DNA from: Ciborinia camelliae
Lineage: Eukaryota > Ascomycota > Leotiomycetes > Helotiales > Sclerotiniaceae
Reading direction: 5' to 3'
Assembly (NCBI GenBank): GCA_025890175.1
Contig: JANPYM010000004.1
Span: forward strand, 2,106,809-2,170,808
DNA: 64,000 nt
Below, in pieces: positions 22,875-35,888 of this stretch (within the stretch, counting starts at the first letter, position 1; each line of letters starts with the position of its first letter). Both the position numbers and the translations under genes were made by a program. Below the pieces are notes generated by a model. That model ran no database searches and was not told the DNA's origin. It was given only the letters and a program-made list of their open reading frames with translations.

Positions 22875-24420
22875 CTATCCGGTTTTGCCTTCGCCCCTCC
22901 TTACCACTACCCTCCCTCTAAATTTCTTCTGCTTCAATAACCATCTATTCTCACAAAGCAATCCATTTCTCTGGATATCCGCATCTAACTCAAAATCAAA
23001 CCTTCTTACCAGCTACGGTATCAATTTACTCATCCCCAACAAACTGATATTTTTGCCAATACAAGTTCTCGAACCCATTCCGAAAGACAAGAAATACTTT
23101 TCTACCTCTCCACCTCGCCCTTGTTCTTGGATTTCGAGCCATCGGGAAGGTCTCCATGTATCTGCATCTAGGCCCCAAACTGAGGTATTTTGATGAGCGA
23201 CATATTCATTGATGCCAACTGTCGAACCACATGGTATAAATTGCCCTGCGATAGTGGTGCCTTCAGCTGGCACGATAGGTTGTAGCCCCAAACCTACAGC
23301 AGGATGAATTCTTTATCCTTCCTTGATAACTGCTTGCAGATATGATAATCCTTGCGCTTCCTTGCAAGTAATGGGATCTGAGACCCTCCCCTCCCTTGCT
23401 GCCGTTTCAATTTCCTCTCTCAGTCGTCTGGATACTTTAACAAATGATACAACACACTCGAAAGCGTAATGGCTGTGGTATTACTCCCAGCTCCGATATC
23501 CGACTGGCACGTAGTAAATAAATCAGCTCTCGTAACCCTTTCCGGATCTTTTTCAGACACCATCAAAATCCTCGCCATAATATCCGGTGCCCCTTCTTTC
23601 TCTTTCTCTTTCTCTCCACTCCTCGGATCTTTCAATAACTTGACTTTTTCTTCGATCACATTCCCGTATACTTGGCGACATGTGCATGCCCACCAGTGCT
23701 AGGTAACAAGGGATACACCCAAGCGTAAGTCCAGCTCCAAATACCCACAAAGGTAGAATACCACCCCCTGGCATTAATTGCCTTAAACAAACCATCTTTA
23801 TCTTCTTCAATATCCAAAAAGCCAAAGCTTGTGCCAAATGTAATTCCTCCGATAACACCGAATGCATAACACTGTGACCCATGCTGAATATCTGCAATTC
23901 TTCTCGAACCTGCCAGTTCGCCAAAGCTTTGTGAGAGTAACGCAGTACAATTATCCACGTAACCTTCATAGCCAATCAACGAACTCATACTATAATAATT
24001 AGCAAATTTACGTCGTTGCTCAGAATGTCAATGCGGATTCAAATCTGAGAACATCGAAGCTTTATTTGGGTCGGGAGGCATCCATGACCAATACCATGGT
24101 GCTTTTGGGAAACTGCCTCTGCCCGTATAATAGATTATTCTAGCGGAATTAACGTCATCAGTTGAGTATTCATGGAGTGCAATAAGGATGATAGGACCGT
24201 AGCAAGAGTGTAACTGCTGGCTTGTGCGCTCGAATGAGCCTTTGTATATCTCCCAAAAATACCAGGCTTGAGTGAAGCGGGCGAGGAAAGGACCTGGAAT
24301 ATGACGGATAGGGTCGATGAGTGCAAGGAAGATAGTGACTAGGTGTAGAGAGATGGTGGGATGGAGATGAGCACCCAGCGAGGAATGAAAAGTATTTCTC
24401 GGGGCATTTTATTTTTGTAT
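22875..24420 (-). pseudogene. Cytochrome P450 pseudogene
   Basis: Read on the minus strand, all P450 landmarks occur in order but in different frames. They are the proline hinge (HIPGPFLARF, near 24,300), helix-C region (HSEQRRKFANYYSMSS), I-helix (DIGAGSNTTAI, near 23,480), K-helix remnant (RIHPAVG), PERF region (TWRPSRW) and an intact heme loop (FGMGSRTCIG, near 23,070). Lesions are TGA at 24028-24030 (CGA expected), frame shifts near 23,665 and 23,430, TAA at 23313-23315, TAG at 23013-23015 (CAG expected) and a shift near the N-terminus. The C-terminal end, NRWLLKQKKFRGRV, runs to a TAG at 22875. The sequence resembles pisatin-demethylase-type fungal P450s. No functional enzyme can be made. 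Confidence 0.88.
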
Positions 24421-24983
24421 CTATAAACGGCAGAGAAGTTAACAAAGTGTACAATGAATAGAAATTAAAGACAATAAAATAGATATTCTATCTGAGAATC
24501 ATATCTTCGAATACCATCCGCAAATCCCAGAAAAATTTAAAGGTCCAAATTGATGCAACGGAGCACTGCATACCTATATGCAGCCTTCGTATACGGGTAA
24601 AGAATATGGCAGTTCTTTTGAGTGGAATCTAAAGGTGCGGAGGCGGAGGATCAAATGTAAAATGGAGGATGCGGGGAAGGTACCATTGACGTTGACTTGC
24701 ATTACATTACGATCTACTCAAATCCCCCGTGTTGAGGATTAATGGTAAATGTTAAACTCCTCACTTTATATAATCAATCTAAAACATTCAACATAACTAC
24801 CTAGCATACTCCGCAAGGAAAGTCCAGATGAAGAAGAGTCTTTCCTTCATTTGATAGATGGGGGCGTTGAAGGGTTATAATTAATAGGTTTTTTAATAAT
24901 ACGATAAACATCGTCCTTCAAAAAATAAAAATGTATATTACAAACTGATGTAATACAAAAAACACCATCCCAACATGAAAGAT
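24421..24983. other. Intergenic region
   Basis: The former upstream region of the P450 and the 3' flank of the MFS transporter. Nothing else recognised. Confidence 0.5.
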
Positions 24984-27599
24984 TTATAGATCCCTCATAC
25001 CAATAGAAGTACTTCCTCCCATAACTTCATTCCCCCCACCAAAACTTTTTTTCTGATGCCTCGCCATCCACTCACTATCCTGTCTTCTCTGGGCTCTCAA
25101 TCTATCATTTTCATGCAATTTGTCGATTTCCCTTTGACCTATCGGCTTTTCGAAATCGTATAGTGGTTCGAGAGTTATATGTTTCTGTAGGAAAATAAAT
25201 CGTCTTATCCACCATCTAGTTGATAGTTCAGTCAGTGTGTGGTTTAATGGTTTTGTGAAAAATAAGGGCAAGGCATTAGGCATTACATACGGTAAAGCTT
25301 TAGTGAGTTGATAATGCATGTGTTTACGTGTTGGAACGGCAAACACATAATTTAGTTCTTCGAGTGTTCTTTGCTTGGTTTCTGGAACCCAAAGAAATAT
25401 CATACATAGCGAGATGACATTAAGGCCGGCATAAAAACCGAACGTTCCCTGCAAAATATCAGCAATCTGATTCGATAAGAAAAAGAAGAATGGCCTACAG
25501 CAACGGTGAAAACATCGAGCATCCTGGGTAAAGTAATACCCAAGACAGCTGCCCAGAAAAGATTCGTAGCAACGGCCCATCCCATCCCAACTTCACGATG
25601 AGATAGTGGAAACACTTCGGCAGCGTAAGTAAAAGGAACTGGCCCTTCTCCTGGACTATAAAATGCACCATAGACATATATAAACAGAGCCATTAGGCCC
25701 AAGTGCGCTCGACTCGTTTGCGGTATTAATGAACAAAGTGCCACGGCGAGTATACTCCAAGCCATGTTTGGAAAAGTAAAAAGTAATAGGGTTCGTCTCC
25801 CGTATGTATCAATAGTCCAAATGGCTGGCCATGCAAATATGAAGTTTATGAGACCGAATCCCCACGAAGCTAAAAGGGAATTAATTCTCCCAGCACCGGC
25901 TTTGTGAAAGACAGTCGAGGAATAGAATGCGATCACATTAATCCCACACATTTGTTGGGCCAACATAACTGTAAAACTGGCCAGCGTCGCTCTTCTCAAC
26001 CGGGGCACCGTAAACAACTGTGTAAATCGTGTCAAATAATTATGACTCCCCACAATCTCTGCCTCGAGCTGAAGCTGTGAGTGGATATAATAAAGATCAC
26101 GCGCAGCTTGCAGAGGATTATTCCGAAGTTTTAACAGAGATTGATAGGCTTCTGGATATCTTCCTTTCTTCATATACCAGCGGGGACTTTCTGGACAATA
26201 GAAGATGAGAAGGCAGAGGGGTACTGCAGGTATGAATGCAGAGCCTAGTTGCAGACGCCAGGCTATTTGTGGAACGTTGGCGACTATCAGATTTGCACAA
26301 AAGCCGAGGAAGATCCCGAAGGCATTCCATACTTGCCAGGACATTACTAATGCACCTCGAATTGCTGATAAAATATTAGCTCCGAGGTATGGATAGTGGA
26401 AGTAGTGAAAGGGTAAGGAAATTACCTGCAGGAGAATTCTCCGCTGCATACACAGGAACAGTCGAAGCTTTCGCGCCCATTCCAAGTCCGAGTATGAGGC
26501 GGCAGACGAAAAGTTCTTGCCAGGTTTGTGTAAAAGCACTGCCAATCACACTCCAGAGGCAGAAATTTGCGGAAACGAAAATAGTTCCGCGGCGGCCGAA
26601 GTAATTGTTGAGAGGGTCGGAAAGCCAACAGCCTATGAATGCACTGCTGATATAGGGGGCAGCGTTGCAGAGTCCAACTAGCATCGTATCGCGAGTAGAA
26701 GTTCCTCCAATGCCAAATAAGTCGGGGAATGATAAATTGGCACCATTTGAACCTAGATTTATTTGTTAATTGCTTAATATCCAAGGACCATTGAGAGCCT
26801 CTTTTGATAACTCCGATTGCTCTAAGTCCACTTGGGTAGCAAAGAAAGCGGGGGCCAATGTGTTGGTCTGAATTTCCATTGGTATACCGAGAGCATGCAG
26901 TCATCCAAGGTTTTCTCAAATCAATTTTGTTTCAGGTAGTCAAGGAGTGAGCAACAATTATTTAAAGACTTTCGACCCACCTGTTTGATCCCAACCTTGA
27001 ACAGCAGCTCTATTGTCATAAACATCAGAAAGAAAAATCCGTGAACATTAAGGGGGAGCAGAAATATACCCAATCGAGCATGTAATGATAGTGACATATA
27101 ATGCCCATGGTTGTTTCCACTTATGAAGGATTTCATCTCTCAAACACTCAATCTCTTCGTCATTCAAAGCATTTTCACCTTTGATATCCTCGTAGTTCGT
27201 CGGATCTTGTGCAACCATTGCCCCCTTGATCAACAGTGGAAGTATCTCGCGCAGTTGGTGCTTGAGTGCGAAGTCCTCAACTTGATGATGCAGTAATGTC
27301 GTTGGAATACCAGACAAGGGGTTTTGAATTCTATTTTTAAATTATTAGCATGACCTATAAACGAGTATGAACTCGAGACAATTCTTACTTGGCATCTAAA
27401 TTGCTGTTGAGGTTGATATGATGTTGGTTTGCTTCGACTTCGACTGCATAATAACCCTCGCTCTTACCAGTAGCCTCTGATCGTGACCTTGCGACCTCTG
27501 TTAGTAAATGTTCATTAGACCTAATATCTCATTAAGCAGACCATACCATTCCGGATGAACAAAGTTTACATGATCGTAAATATACTCCGGTTTCGGCAT
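24984..27599 (-). CDS. MFS sugar transporter
   Basis: Seven exons: 27542-27599, 27389-27497, 27070-27330, 26981-27009, 26426-26752, 25499-26379 and 24984-25448. All junction phases agree, giving 709 aa. An extended cytosolic N-terminus of about 125 residues precedes the first membrane helix ([20 protein letters not shown]). About 12 hydrophobic helices follow. Sugar-porter signatures are present: [11 protein letters not shown] between helices 2 and 3, [12 protein letters not shown] at the middle of the protein, [11 protein letters not shown], and [15 protein letters not shown] at the end. The protein sits in a membrane and likely imports a sugar or similar solute; the substrate cannot be read from sequence. 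The exon 1 donor (G|GTCTGC) is weak and chosen for frame; that junction is the least certain. The gene appears intact beside the dead P450. Confidence 0.85.
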
Positions 27600-29284
27600 C
27601 GTAAATACTTCTTCTTCTTGTAAGGTTTAATAAACTTAGATACAGCACGAGCTATAAGATGACAAAAAGGAAAAGTGGGGAAGAGAAATATATATACCTC
27701 TGATCCTGTCCATGCAAGGCAACACTATGCTGCGCCTGGTCTCAACGTCGTAAACAATATGTAAGAATTTGTTCAACCCTGATTTGGGACATGCAAATTC
27801 ACCAATCCAAACATAAAACAAGACAAGGTTGCGCTTAAATTCTAATGGAATAGTGTCATGTAGTCTGATATTATAGATGAAGAACCCCCCAAAATTAAGA
27901 GACTAATCTTCTAAAATTTGAGGCTGACAGGTCACTAGACTCGAGGCCAATCATCTGAAAGGCATCACGTAGGGCGGATGAACAATTTATTTGAATGAAG
28001 ATTTGGGTGCGTATGACTTCCAATGACAATCTGAGCCACAAGCCCATGCTGCAAGAAGAATCGTATCCTATCGGTGTGAAAAGAAGTATTAAACTTGGAA
28101 GAGACAACAGTTCCATTTTGGCTTGTTGTTTGGCGCTGAAAGTTGTCTCTTCGACTTTTAAAAGGCACGAAGGCAACAGTGTAAACACCTTTTCCATCGT
28201 GGGGCCCCGCGCCAAGTATGCATATCTGGGCTGCTGGGCTGCTGGGCTGTGTAAAGCCAATTCGTGATTTGGGATTTGGTGTAACTACAAGCCGAAAATT
28301 TCCGCAACACATCGAATCCATATTTCTGATTTTAAAAAGCCTCAAAAGATTGAGCCTCCGTCAGCAGCGAAAACATAGACCGAAAATTTTCCAGGTGATC
28401 ATTCATAAGGATCTCATTCCTTGATTTTACATACAGAATGAAGGTAACTTAAGCGAAACTTACAAAAGATACCTAGTCTGATTGGTCAAATAGAAATGCA
28501 AGCTATGAGCTTGTAAACCTTCTTACGTCAACCAGAATCCCATAGCCTTTCTATACCTACCAAGTAGATACATAGGTAAGATGAAACGGTTCTATCGGGG
28601 TAGTTGTGTTACACTTTAAAGAGGAAACTTGAAGATATCCGCTGACTGTTGAGTAACCGTCATCCAGTACCTAAGCTTGGTCAGTAAAAAGGGTTTTCTA
28701 TTTTCTTGAGAGCTTCTCCGGGTTACACAAACACAGAGATGGCGAAAATCGAGAGCCAATCGCTTTCACATCCGACCTCAAATCCAACCCCCCTATTCAT
28801 CTAGATACTGTAGGCTTGATGTTTGTTCAGAGGTCGAACTCTATTGAAAGAAGTCACCTTCATGTGGGGGCCGAGCATTTAGTTCCATCAGAAAAAATAA
28901 GACTTACATGTCATGTCATATTGATCTTCAGAAGCTCATTCTATCTATTGATCAGATTCAATTTGGGCTATTGGATTCGACAGAGGGCGAATGGAAACGA
29001 CTGCACTGCACTTAATAAACATATCAATGTAGCTTCGTATGCTGTTCACAGCTGGTCTGTGATTGGTGTCTGGCAAATCCATAATATTGCCGGAGATGAT
29101 GTAAGCATCGCGTAACGCGCTGTCATGTGATTGGAGATAAGATAAGCTGAATGTGGATGGATATTTCGAGTGAGCTTGACCTCGGGAGCTTCCATTCGAT
29201 CTTTCTAGACAGCCATCACGTCAACTCACCAGGATTCTTGATAAGTAAGGTTATGTTTCCTGGGAGGAATATATCATTGCCATC
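27600..29284. other. Divergent intergenic region
   Basis: Shared upstream DNA of the MFS gene (-) and Rad17 gene (+). Overlapping open frames around 27,900-28,420 show no recognised protein motif. A GGGCTGCTGGGCTGCTGGGC triplication lies near 28,228-28,248. Confidence 0.45.
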
Positions 29285-32083
29285 ATGGCACCTCCATCAA
29301 AGAGACGGAAGCGCAATGTCGTTGAATCCTCTCCCCATACCTCTGAAAACGAGGACGATCAATCCGTTCAGGTGAATAAATTCAAAAATCGATTAAGCAG
29401 TTTGGCACACTCTCCACCGCCAAGATCGAGCTCTTCAGAGCCAGTCGCAAGGTCTATGTCACAATCTAGCAACTCTATAAGATCTTCCTCTCTTACAAAA
29501 CCTCCAGCGAAAACGGCCAATCATTCTCATAATGCTGCGCCGATCTACCTGCCAAACCATCGCAAGAAGTCGAGTACAAAAAGTCCCAGTACGAGTCCAG
29601 AGAAACCAAGAAGCAAAGGGACAGTTGAGGAGAAGCGAAAAAATACAGATATCCATACATTCTTTACAAAGCAAGCACAGAGGCAACAAGCAGAAGGCGA
29701 GACGATACCCAAACAAAGAATTAAGGTTCTCAGTTCGAAAGATATTCAGAAAGAGGTTGATTTGATAGAAGATTTAATATCAGACGATGATGACGTGGGA
29801 GAAAGTCGAGCACAAACCGTTAGCCTGGTTGGGCAAGCCGCCAAACGGGGAGCCGGAAAGAACGTATTCACAAACTCGGGTACCAATACACCCAGCGCCA
29901 GTCAAAGGTTTGTGAAACCCTCCCAGATTTCCACAATAGAGCCTGCTGTCGAGGAAGAGGACATGCGACCTTGGGCCGAACGCTTTGGACCAAACAATCT
30001 GGAGGAGCTTGGGGTTCATAAGAAGAAGGTTGCAGATGTTCGAACCTGGCTTGATAATGTTATGGGAGGACAAATGAGGCAACGGTTATTGATCTTGAAA
30101 GGTGCAGCCGGAACTGGAAAGACGACCACAGTACAACTACTAGCGAAGGATATGGGATGCGATGTGCTAGAATGGAGGAATCCTGTTGGGTCAGTCGCTT
30201 CCTCGGATGGTTTCCAATCAATGGCTGCACAATTCGAGGAGTTCATGGGTAGGGGTGGAAAATTCGGTCAACTCGATTTGTTTTCCGATGATCGAGATAT
30301 TCTAGCAAAACCAGAAGTAAAACCATTGGATCGAAGGAAACAGATTATACTAGTTGAGGAGTTTCCAAACACTTTCACTCGTTCTTCGAGTGCTTTACAA
30401 TCATTTCGGTCTGCGATACTTCAATACCTTGCTTCTAATACACCCCCTCTCTCAATGCCATACAACCTTAAAGCTAAGAATGATCCTATCACTCCTGTGG
30501 TTATGATTGTATCCGAGACATTACTTACAACAACGTCGGCTTCTGCGGACAGTTTTACTGCTCATCGTCTGCTTGGGCCTGAGATTCTCCAGCATCCGGG
30601 AGTAGGAGTTATAGAATTCAATGCCATTGCACCTACTATATTAGCAAAGGCACTCGAGACGGTTGTCCAAAAAGAGTCGAGGAAGTCAGGAAGGAGAAAA
30701 ATTCCAGGACCTCAGGTATTGAAAAGACTTGGTGAGGTCGGCGATATCAGGAGTGCGATTGGATCTCTGGAGTTCATGTGTCTGAGAGGAGATGTTGATG
30801 ACTGGGGAGGCAAAGTTGTTTTTGGCAAAGGCAAGAAAACAAGCAAAGATACATTGTTGACGAAAATGGAAGAGGAATCTTTGGAACTGATCACTCGTCG
30901 CGAAGCTAGCTTGGGGATCTTCCATGCTGTCGGTAAAGTCGTCTACAATAAGCGTGAAGGGAAGGTTGAAGGTGACGTGGAGTCTTTACCACACTTCATA
31001 TCTCACCACTCTCGCCCTAAGAAATCTGAAGTAAATATAAATGAGCTCATTGACGAGACAGGCACTGACACTCCAACATTCATCGCCGCCCTACACGAAA
31101 ACTATATCCTCTCCTGTGAAGCTCCACCCTCTTCCTTCGAGTTCTCATCGCTCGACCACGTAAATGGCTGCATTGATGCCCTCTCCGATAGTGATCTCCT
31201 CTGTCCCTCCTGGGATGGTTCCTTACAATCTTCAGGCTTCGGTGGCGGCGTAACAGGAACAGGAGGCGACATCCTTCGCCAAGACGAAATGTCATTTCAA
31301 ATAGCCGTCCGCGGCATTCTCTTCTCTCTGCCTCATCCCGTAACTCGCAAAGCTCCCGCAGCAGCCGGCTTCCGAACCGGCAAAGCAGCAGATGCGCACA
31401 GAATGTTCTACCCCACCAGTCTCAAACTCTGGCGCATGAAAGAGGAAATTGAAAGTACCCTCGATCTGTGCGTTACACGTTTAATGAAAGGAGAAATCCA
31501 TCTCACAAATCCGAATACGCAAAGTATCACATCTGGCGCCGCGGCATTTGCTCGCCCCAAACCTGGCACTGTAGAAAGTTGGAAGAATAGAAATTCCGCT
31601 CCTGCTCCTGCTCCTGCGGTCTCGCAATCAAGAACCAACACCAACTCAAAACCTAAAACGAAAACCCAAAAAGAACAAGACTCTCTACCCCTCCTCACCC
31701 TCGGTGTCTCCGCCCGGACCGAAATCCTCCTCGAGCGTCTCCCCTACATGGTACAAATCTTCAAATCCACATCCGCATCCAATACCACCCCCAACCCTCT
31801 TCTCCAATCCCTCTCGAAAATAACAACCTTCACTGGCATCGGTCCCCAACAAACCACAGAAGAAACTACCTCCTCTTCCCCCTACTCCTCTGATGCCGAA
31901 ACAGCGGCTTGGGCTACCGATAAACCAACCGGTATGGAGACTCCTAGAAAGAACAAGAAAAGGGGGGGTGTGGGTGTAGTAATGAAGAAAGGGATAATGA
32001 GTGATGAGAGAGGCCTGCCGATGCTGCAGCAGGAGCAGGAGCAAAAATTTGTTTTGAGCGACGATGATATTGAGGATGATTGA
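29285..32083 (+). CDS. rad17: Checkpoint clamp loader Rad17
   Basis: Single exon, 932 aa. The N-terminal ~215 residues are Ser-rich and disordered, and include a nuclear-signal-like PSKRRKRN. The RFC-like AAA+ region follows: WAERFGPNNLEELGVHKKKV, Walker A GAAGTGKTTT (about 273-282), EWRNPVGS, and the Rad17-typical ILVEEFPN in place of a canonical DExx box (about 355). The C-terminal part contains lid and collar-like helices, followed by an acidic tail ending SDDDIEDD. Rad17 (S. cerevisiae Rad24) with RFC2-5 loads the 9-1-1 clamp at damaged DNA to activate the ATR/Mec1 checkpoint. Length is greater than S. pombe Rad17 because of disordered insertions near 760-870. Confidence 0.9.
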   Translation: MAPPSKRRKRNVVESSPHTSENEDDQSVQVNKFKNRLSSLAHSPPPRSSSSEPVARSMSQSSNSIRSSSLTKPPAKTANHSHNAAPIYLPNHRKKSSTKSPSTSPEKPRSKGTVEEKRKNTDIHTFFTKQAQRQQAEGETIPKQRIKVLSSKDIQKEVDLIEDLISDDDDVGESRAQTVSLVGQAAKRGAGKNVFTNSGTNTPSASQRFVKPSQISTIEPAVEEEDMRPWAERFGPNNLEELGVHKKKVADVRTWLDNVMGGQMRQRLLILKGAAGTGKTTTVQLLAKDMGCDVLEWRNPVGSVASSDGFQSMAAQFEEFMGRGGKFGQLDLFSDDRDILAKPEVKPLDRRKQIILVEEFPNTFTRSSSALQSFRSAILQYLASNTPPLSMPYNLKAKNDPITPVVMIVSETLLTTTSASADSFTAHRLLGPEILQHPGVGVIEFNAIAPTILAKALETVVQKESRKSGRRKIPGPQVLKRLGEVGDIRSAIGSLEFMCLRGDVDDWGGKVVFGKGKKTSKDTLLTKMEEESLELITRREASLGIFHAVGKVVYNKREGKVEGDVESLPHFISHHSRPKKSEVNINELIDETGTDTPTFIAALHENYILSCEAPPSSFEFSSLDHVNGCIDALSDSDLLCPSWDGSLQSSGFGGGVTGTGGDILRQDEMSFQIAVRGILFSLPHPVTRKAPAAAGFRTGKAADAHRMFYPTSLKLWRMKEEIESTLDLCVTRLMKGEIHLTNPNTQSITSGAAAFARPKPGTVESWKNRNSAPAPAPAVSQSRTNTNSKPKTKTQKEQDSLPLLTLGVSARTEILLERLPYMVQIFKSTSASNTTPNPLLQSLSKITTFTGIGPQQTTEETTSSSPYSSDAETAAWATDKPTGMETPRKNKKRGGVGVVMKKGIMSDERGLPMLQQEQEQKFVLSDDDIEDD

Positions 32084-33042
32084 ACCCAACTTGGCTTAGA
32101 ATAGGAATTGTGAATTGGGAGGGAGAGATTGGGATTTTTTACTTGTTCCGGGGTCTGATTGAGGTGTTAATTAATGCAGACTATGTATTTACACTGGGAT
32201 GAAATGGCTGGTGGCGTTTAGTTGTTTGCAGCTAAGATCAAAGGGCAGTTTTCGCTGCATCTTGTTAGCTTTACTCGTTCCTATTCTACAAAATACCAAG
32301 CGATTTTATTTCTCTGCACGCAGTACTCACAATGGACACGACGACCTAAATTATATTGACCAAAGGCTTTATATTGACTAATGAGTGACTATATAACAAA
32401 GCTCTAGGCGTTTCTTGGTGTGTAAGTACAAGCAGAAAAAGCACGACGAAGTATATGAGTATGATCAAACCTCTCCACCACATTAATTCCGCCACAACAG
32501 CAGATTTCGATCTGAGAAAGAAAAAGGAAAGAAAGTACATCTGATCTGAGAACAAACACTAAAAGCCTCCATACAATGAATGATGCAAAAGTCGATTAAC
32601 AAGATCAGATTTTGGCGACAAAGGCCTCGAAGATATATCACCCCTCGCATAAAGTAATGCAAAAGTAGTAACTATGATCTGTCCAAAGCACTGAAGATAA
32701 TCCTCAGTTTAGGATGACTCGTTATGGTAGAATAACTTTTCGAAGATAATGTTGATTAAACAGAATGGACATATCGTAATTCCACGAAAAGAAGACCCAC
32801 ATCAAAGTAAAAGGGTGTACGATACAAGCTTGACCTTGTGTCTGCAGGCCGTTGAAGAACCAATGGAAAGAAGTCCATAGATAGGAGACTGAAAGCCGGA
32901 AAACAAAAAACCCGGAGGATATGTTGTATTGTTATCTTGGTTGCATAAAATCATGTCTTTATAAAGATCGATCGTAAAGAGACCCAGAACACAAAAGGCA
33001 ATATGACGAAGCAAAGGAAGCAAATGATCAGTTGAAAGAAGA
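32084..33042. other. Convergent intergenic region
   Basis: The 3' flanks of Rad17 (+) and the PUF gene (-), which converge. No other feature supported. Confidence 0.5.
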
Positions 33043-35888
33043 TTAACGGTAAGCACCACCATATCGAACATTGGTTGGCGGCATGCGTGGAGGCGGAGCG
33101 CTACTGATAGTAGGGCCAGCACCTGGACCTGGACGAGTCTGAAGGGCAGGGTTGGTGCAGAGCATGCCGACTCGAGAGCCGAATTTGGAACCACGAAGGG
33201 AAACCATGTGCTTGCGAATGTGAGAAGCAACAACTTCCCGATGTTGAGGATTGGAGTGTTGCAAGATATACTGGATCAAATAATTGCCATATTGATCGCT
33301 GGCGATATCGATCAAAGGAATTCGAGGACGATCAAGGCGACCTTCGCAAACACGATCAAGGTAACGACCAAGAAAGTCAACTCCGCCAATCTTGAGACAT
33401 TTTTCAACAACCTTGGACGCGAATTGATCCATGCTATATTCAGAAGCATAGCGGATGACGTGGTCAATGGCTCGGCTGCGATCAGCTGGTGCTCCATGCT
33501 CGCAGATGTGTTGAATGCACCAATTGCCAAATTGTCCATGGGCGACGATATCGATGCTAGCAAGAACTTCCTCGATGCAAGGTCGCTGTTGTACAGTTAG
33601 AGTAGGGTGAGATAAAATTGGAATGCAAACATACCTTGTCTTCCTCGAGGCAGTTCTCAAAGATATTTTGAACAACTAAACTACCAGTCTCACCAAGAGC
33701 AACTTCGTGCCACATTCCACGGAGGGCTTCATTAACGTACTTCATGATCTGGGGAGGAGACTCGGTCCAGCGAAGTTCGAACAACTTCTGCCAAACATGA
33801 CAAGCATATCGATGAATGACAGTTTCAGGAATCCTACGGAGGAGTTCATGAACCATGATAGCCTTGTAATCCTCTGGAACAGAATCAAAAGCCTTTTGAA
33901 CGACATGGCAACCGAAAGCATCCATGGATAGGTTGAGAGTGTTACCACGAATAGCCTCTGCAATCTTGATGACTTGCTCAGGAGTACCATGCTCAAAGCA
34001 TCGTTGTACCAAGAAGTTGCCAAAGCGGTTGACCATCAGAGGATAGGCCTGGGCAACAATGGCCTCGACAATATCGTACTTCTGCTCAGTTGTACCAACC
34101 TTGAGCTTCTGTTGCAAGAATATTGACGCTTGCTGATCGTTGTTGCAAACAATCTTGTCAACAATGTACTTCCAGTTGCAATTGACAGTTCGGTCCAGAA
34201 GGCGACGGTAGTTCAATGGCTCAGTGGTTGGTAGATAGGTTTGATGGCCTTCATTAGCAACCGACTAGACATGGGTTAGTGAATCCTGCTCAGAATGGAT
34301 TGTTCGATACTTACTTCGGTCTTCCATGTTCCGCTGGACGAAGTAAACTCCGGTGCATGGGGTGAAAGCGGTGTGCCAATTGGTTGAGGTTGGTATCCTG
34401 AATACATTCCACTTCCCATATTAATACCCATGTTCATCTGACTACCCAATGGAGTAGGAATTCCACCCATAGATCCATAAGAACTTGAAGAAGGTGTGAA
34501 GCCCTCGAAGGAACTTGAGCTACTTGAATAAGGAATGGAACCCAGATTGCGATTGTTGAATCTGCTGCCATTGGCACGACGGACTCCACCACCTGGCATG
34601 GCCATATCATGCTCATATCTCTCACCACGAAAGGAGTTTGGAGGCGGTCCGCCAAACGACATGTTTGGCTCAACGAAGGGTTGATTGCCACCACCACGTC
34701 CCATCCATTGACCAGTAGTGTGAGGATCAGAAGGTTGGAAGGAAGGCATTGGTGGAGCATTTGGGAAATTCGGCTTGTTGTTGCCCCAGATAGCCCGAGT
34801 GCGATTGTAGCCACTGGCAGAAAGAGCATCACTATGATCGGAGTGTGCATCTTCCTGGGTAGCCCAGGAGCTCTCACGAGCTGCCTGAGGACGAAAGTGG
34901 TTTGGGGGAATACAGGCGGCATTGTCTGAAACATTTCCGAGAGGAAAGTCAGCTTCGGAAACAGTACCAATGGCTTGATCGATAGTGTGCTTTGTAATGC
35001 GGTTTTGTGCAAGCTCTTGATCCATGCGTGCAATTCTGCCCTTTGCAGCCTCCAGCTCAATCTTGAGACGAAGAACCTCCTCGGCGCTAGGTTGATTGTC
35101 ACCGTCGCCACGACTGTGAGGACGAGTAGTGGGAGCAGTTGTAGCGGTGGCCGAATCAAAGTTTTCGGTGGCAGGTGTAATTGGGACTGAAGTAGGAGCA
35201 GAATTGTAGTCGACTGTGCGAGAATTGCCAGAGCCATAGTCATCCGAATTTCTCAACGCCTCATGCTGTCGATTGAGAACTGCTTGCTGCTCGGAGAGCT
35301 TGGCCAATAGCTTATCGACAGGATTAGACATGTTATCGAGAGAAGAGGAAGGGTCGATATAAGTCTCGTGGCTTAACTTTATCTTCTGTATCTATTAGTG
35401 AGTGTTTGACCAGTGCTGGAATGAGATTGTTACCTTAGGAGCAGCTTGATTGCCCAACTTGTTGGTGGAAAGGGCTGTGGCGGCCTTTTTGAGGGTATTA
35501 GCAGTGTCCTGGATCAAGATTGGTCAGTAAGATATGCAAAATATATCGAAATAAGATTGCATAAATGGTATTTGAATGAAGGATACACTGCGAGGGCTGA
35601 GAGCTTTGACAGTATGCTCAATCAAAAAAAGAAATGAGAGATTTATACGTAAAGAGTTTGTTTGGGGGTGGCTTGAAAAGGCACATATGTGACAATCAAT
35701 AAGAAAGGTGAAGGCTGTTTGGATAATTGACGGGGATTGTGACGGGGATTGTTGGGGTTGACACGGGGACTCACCATTCGAGCAGTCATTTTGTCAACGT
35801 CGTCAGAACCAAGTCCAGAGTTCTCCTGGCTACGGTCAATTGTACGACGAAGAGTTGGGGACCCATTGGAAGCAACAGAGGAAGCCAT
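33043..35888 (-). CDS. Pumilio-family (PUF) RNA-binding protein
   Basis: Five exons: 35775-35888, 35434-35508, 34315-35391, 33635-34264 and 33043-33585, each junction in phase 0; 812 aa. The first two small exons encode MASSVASNGS... and a TLKKAATALSTNKLG segment. A short coiled coil (LAKLSEQQAVLNRQHEAL; LRLKIELEAAKGRIARMDQE) and a long Gly/Ser/Asn-rich region follow. The C-terminal half, about 440-785, consists of PUF repeats with characteristic helices such as NRFGNFLVQRCFEH, DAFGCHVVQKAFD, GQFGNWCIQHICEH, DQFASKVVEKCL and DQYGNYLIQYILQH. PUF proteins bind 3' untranslated regions and repress or localise mRNAs. The subfamily (and so the RNA motif) is not assigned. The coiled coil plus PUF array resembles uncharacterised filamentous-fungal PUFs. 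Confidence 0.9.

Noticed and set aside
25495..27317. A link between the MFS gene and the dead P450 as one active metabolite cluster
   Set aside because: The transporter has sugar-porter signatures and is intact while its neighbour is degraded; adjacency alone does not support a shared pathway.
27895..28424. Open frames of 68-126 codons between the MFS transporter and Rad17
   Set aside because: Opposite-strand shadows of each other without ATG starts or conserved motifs.
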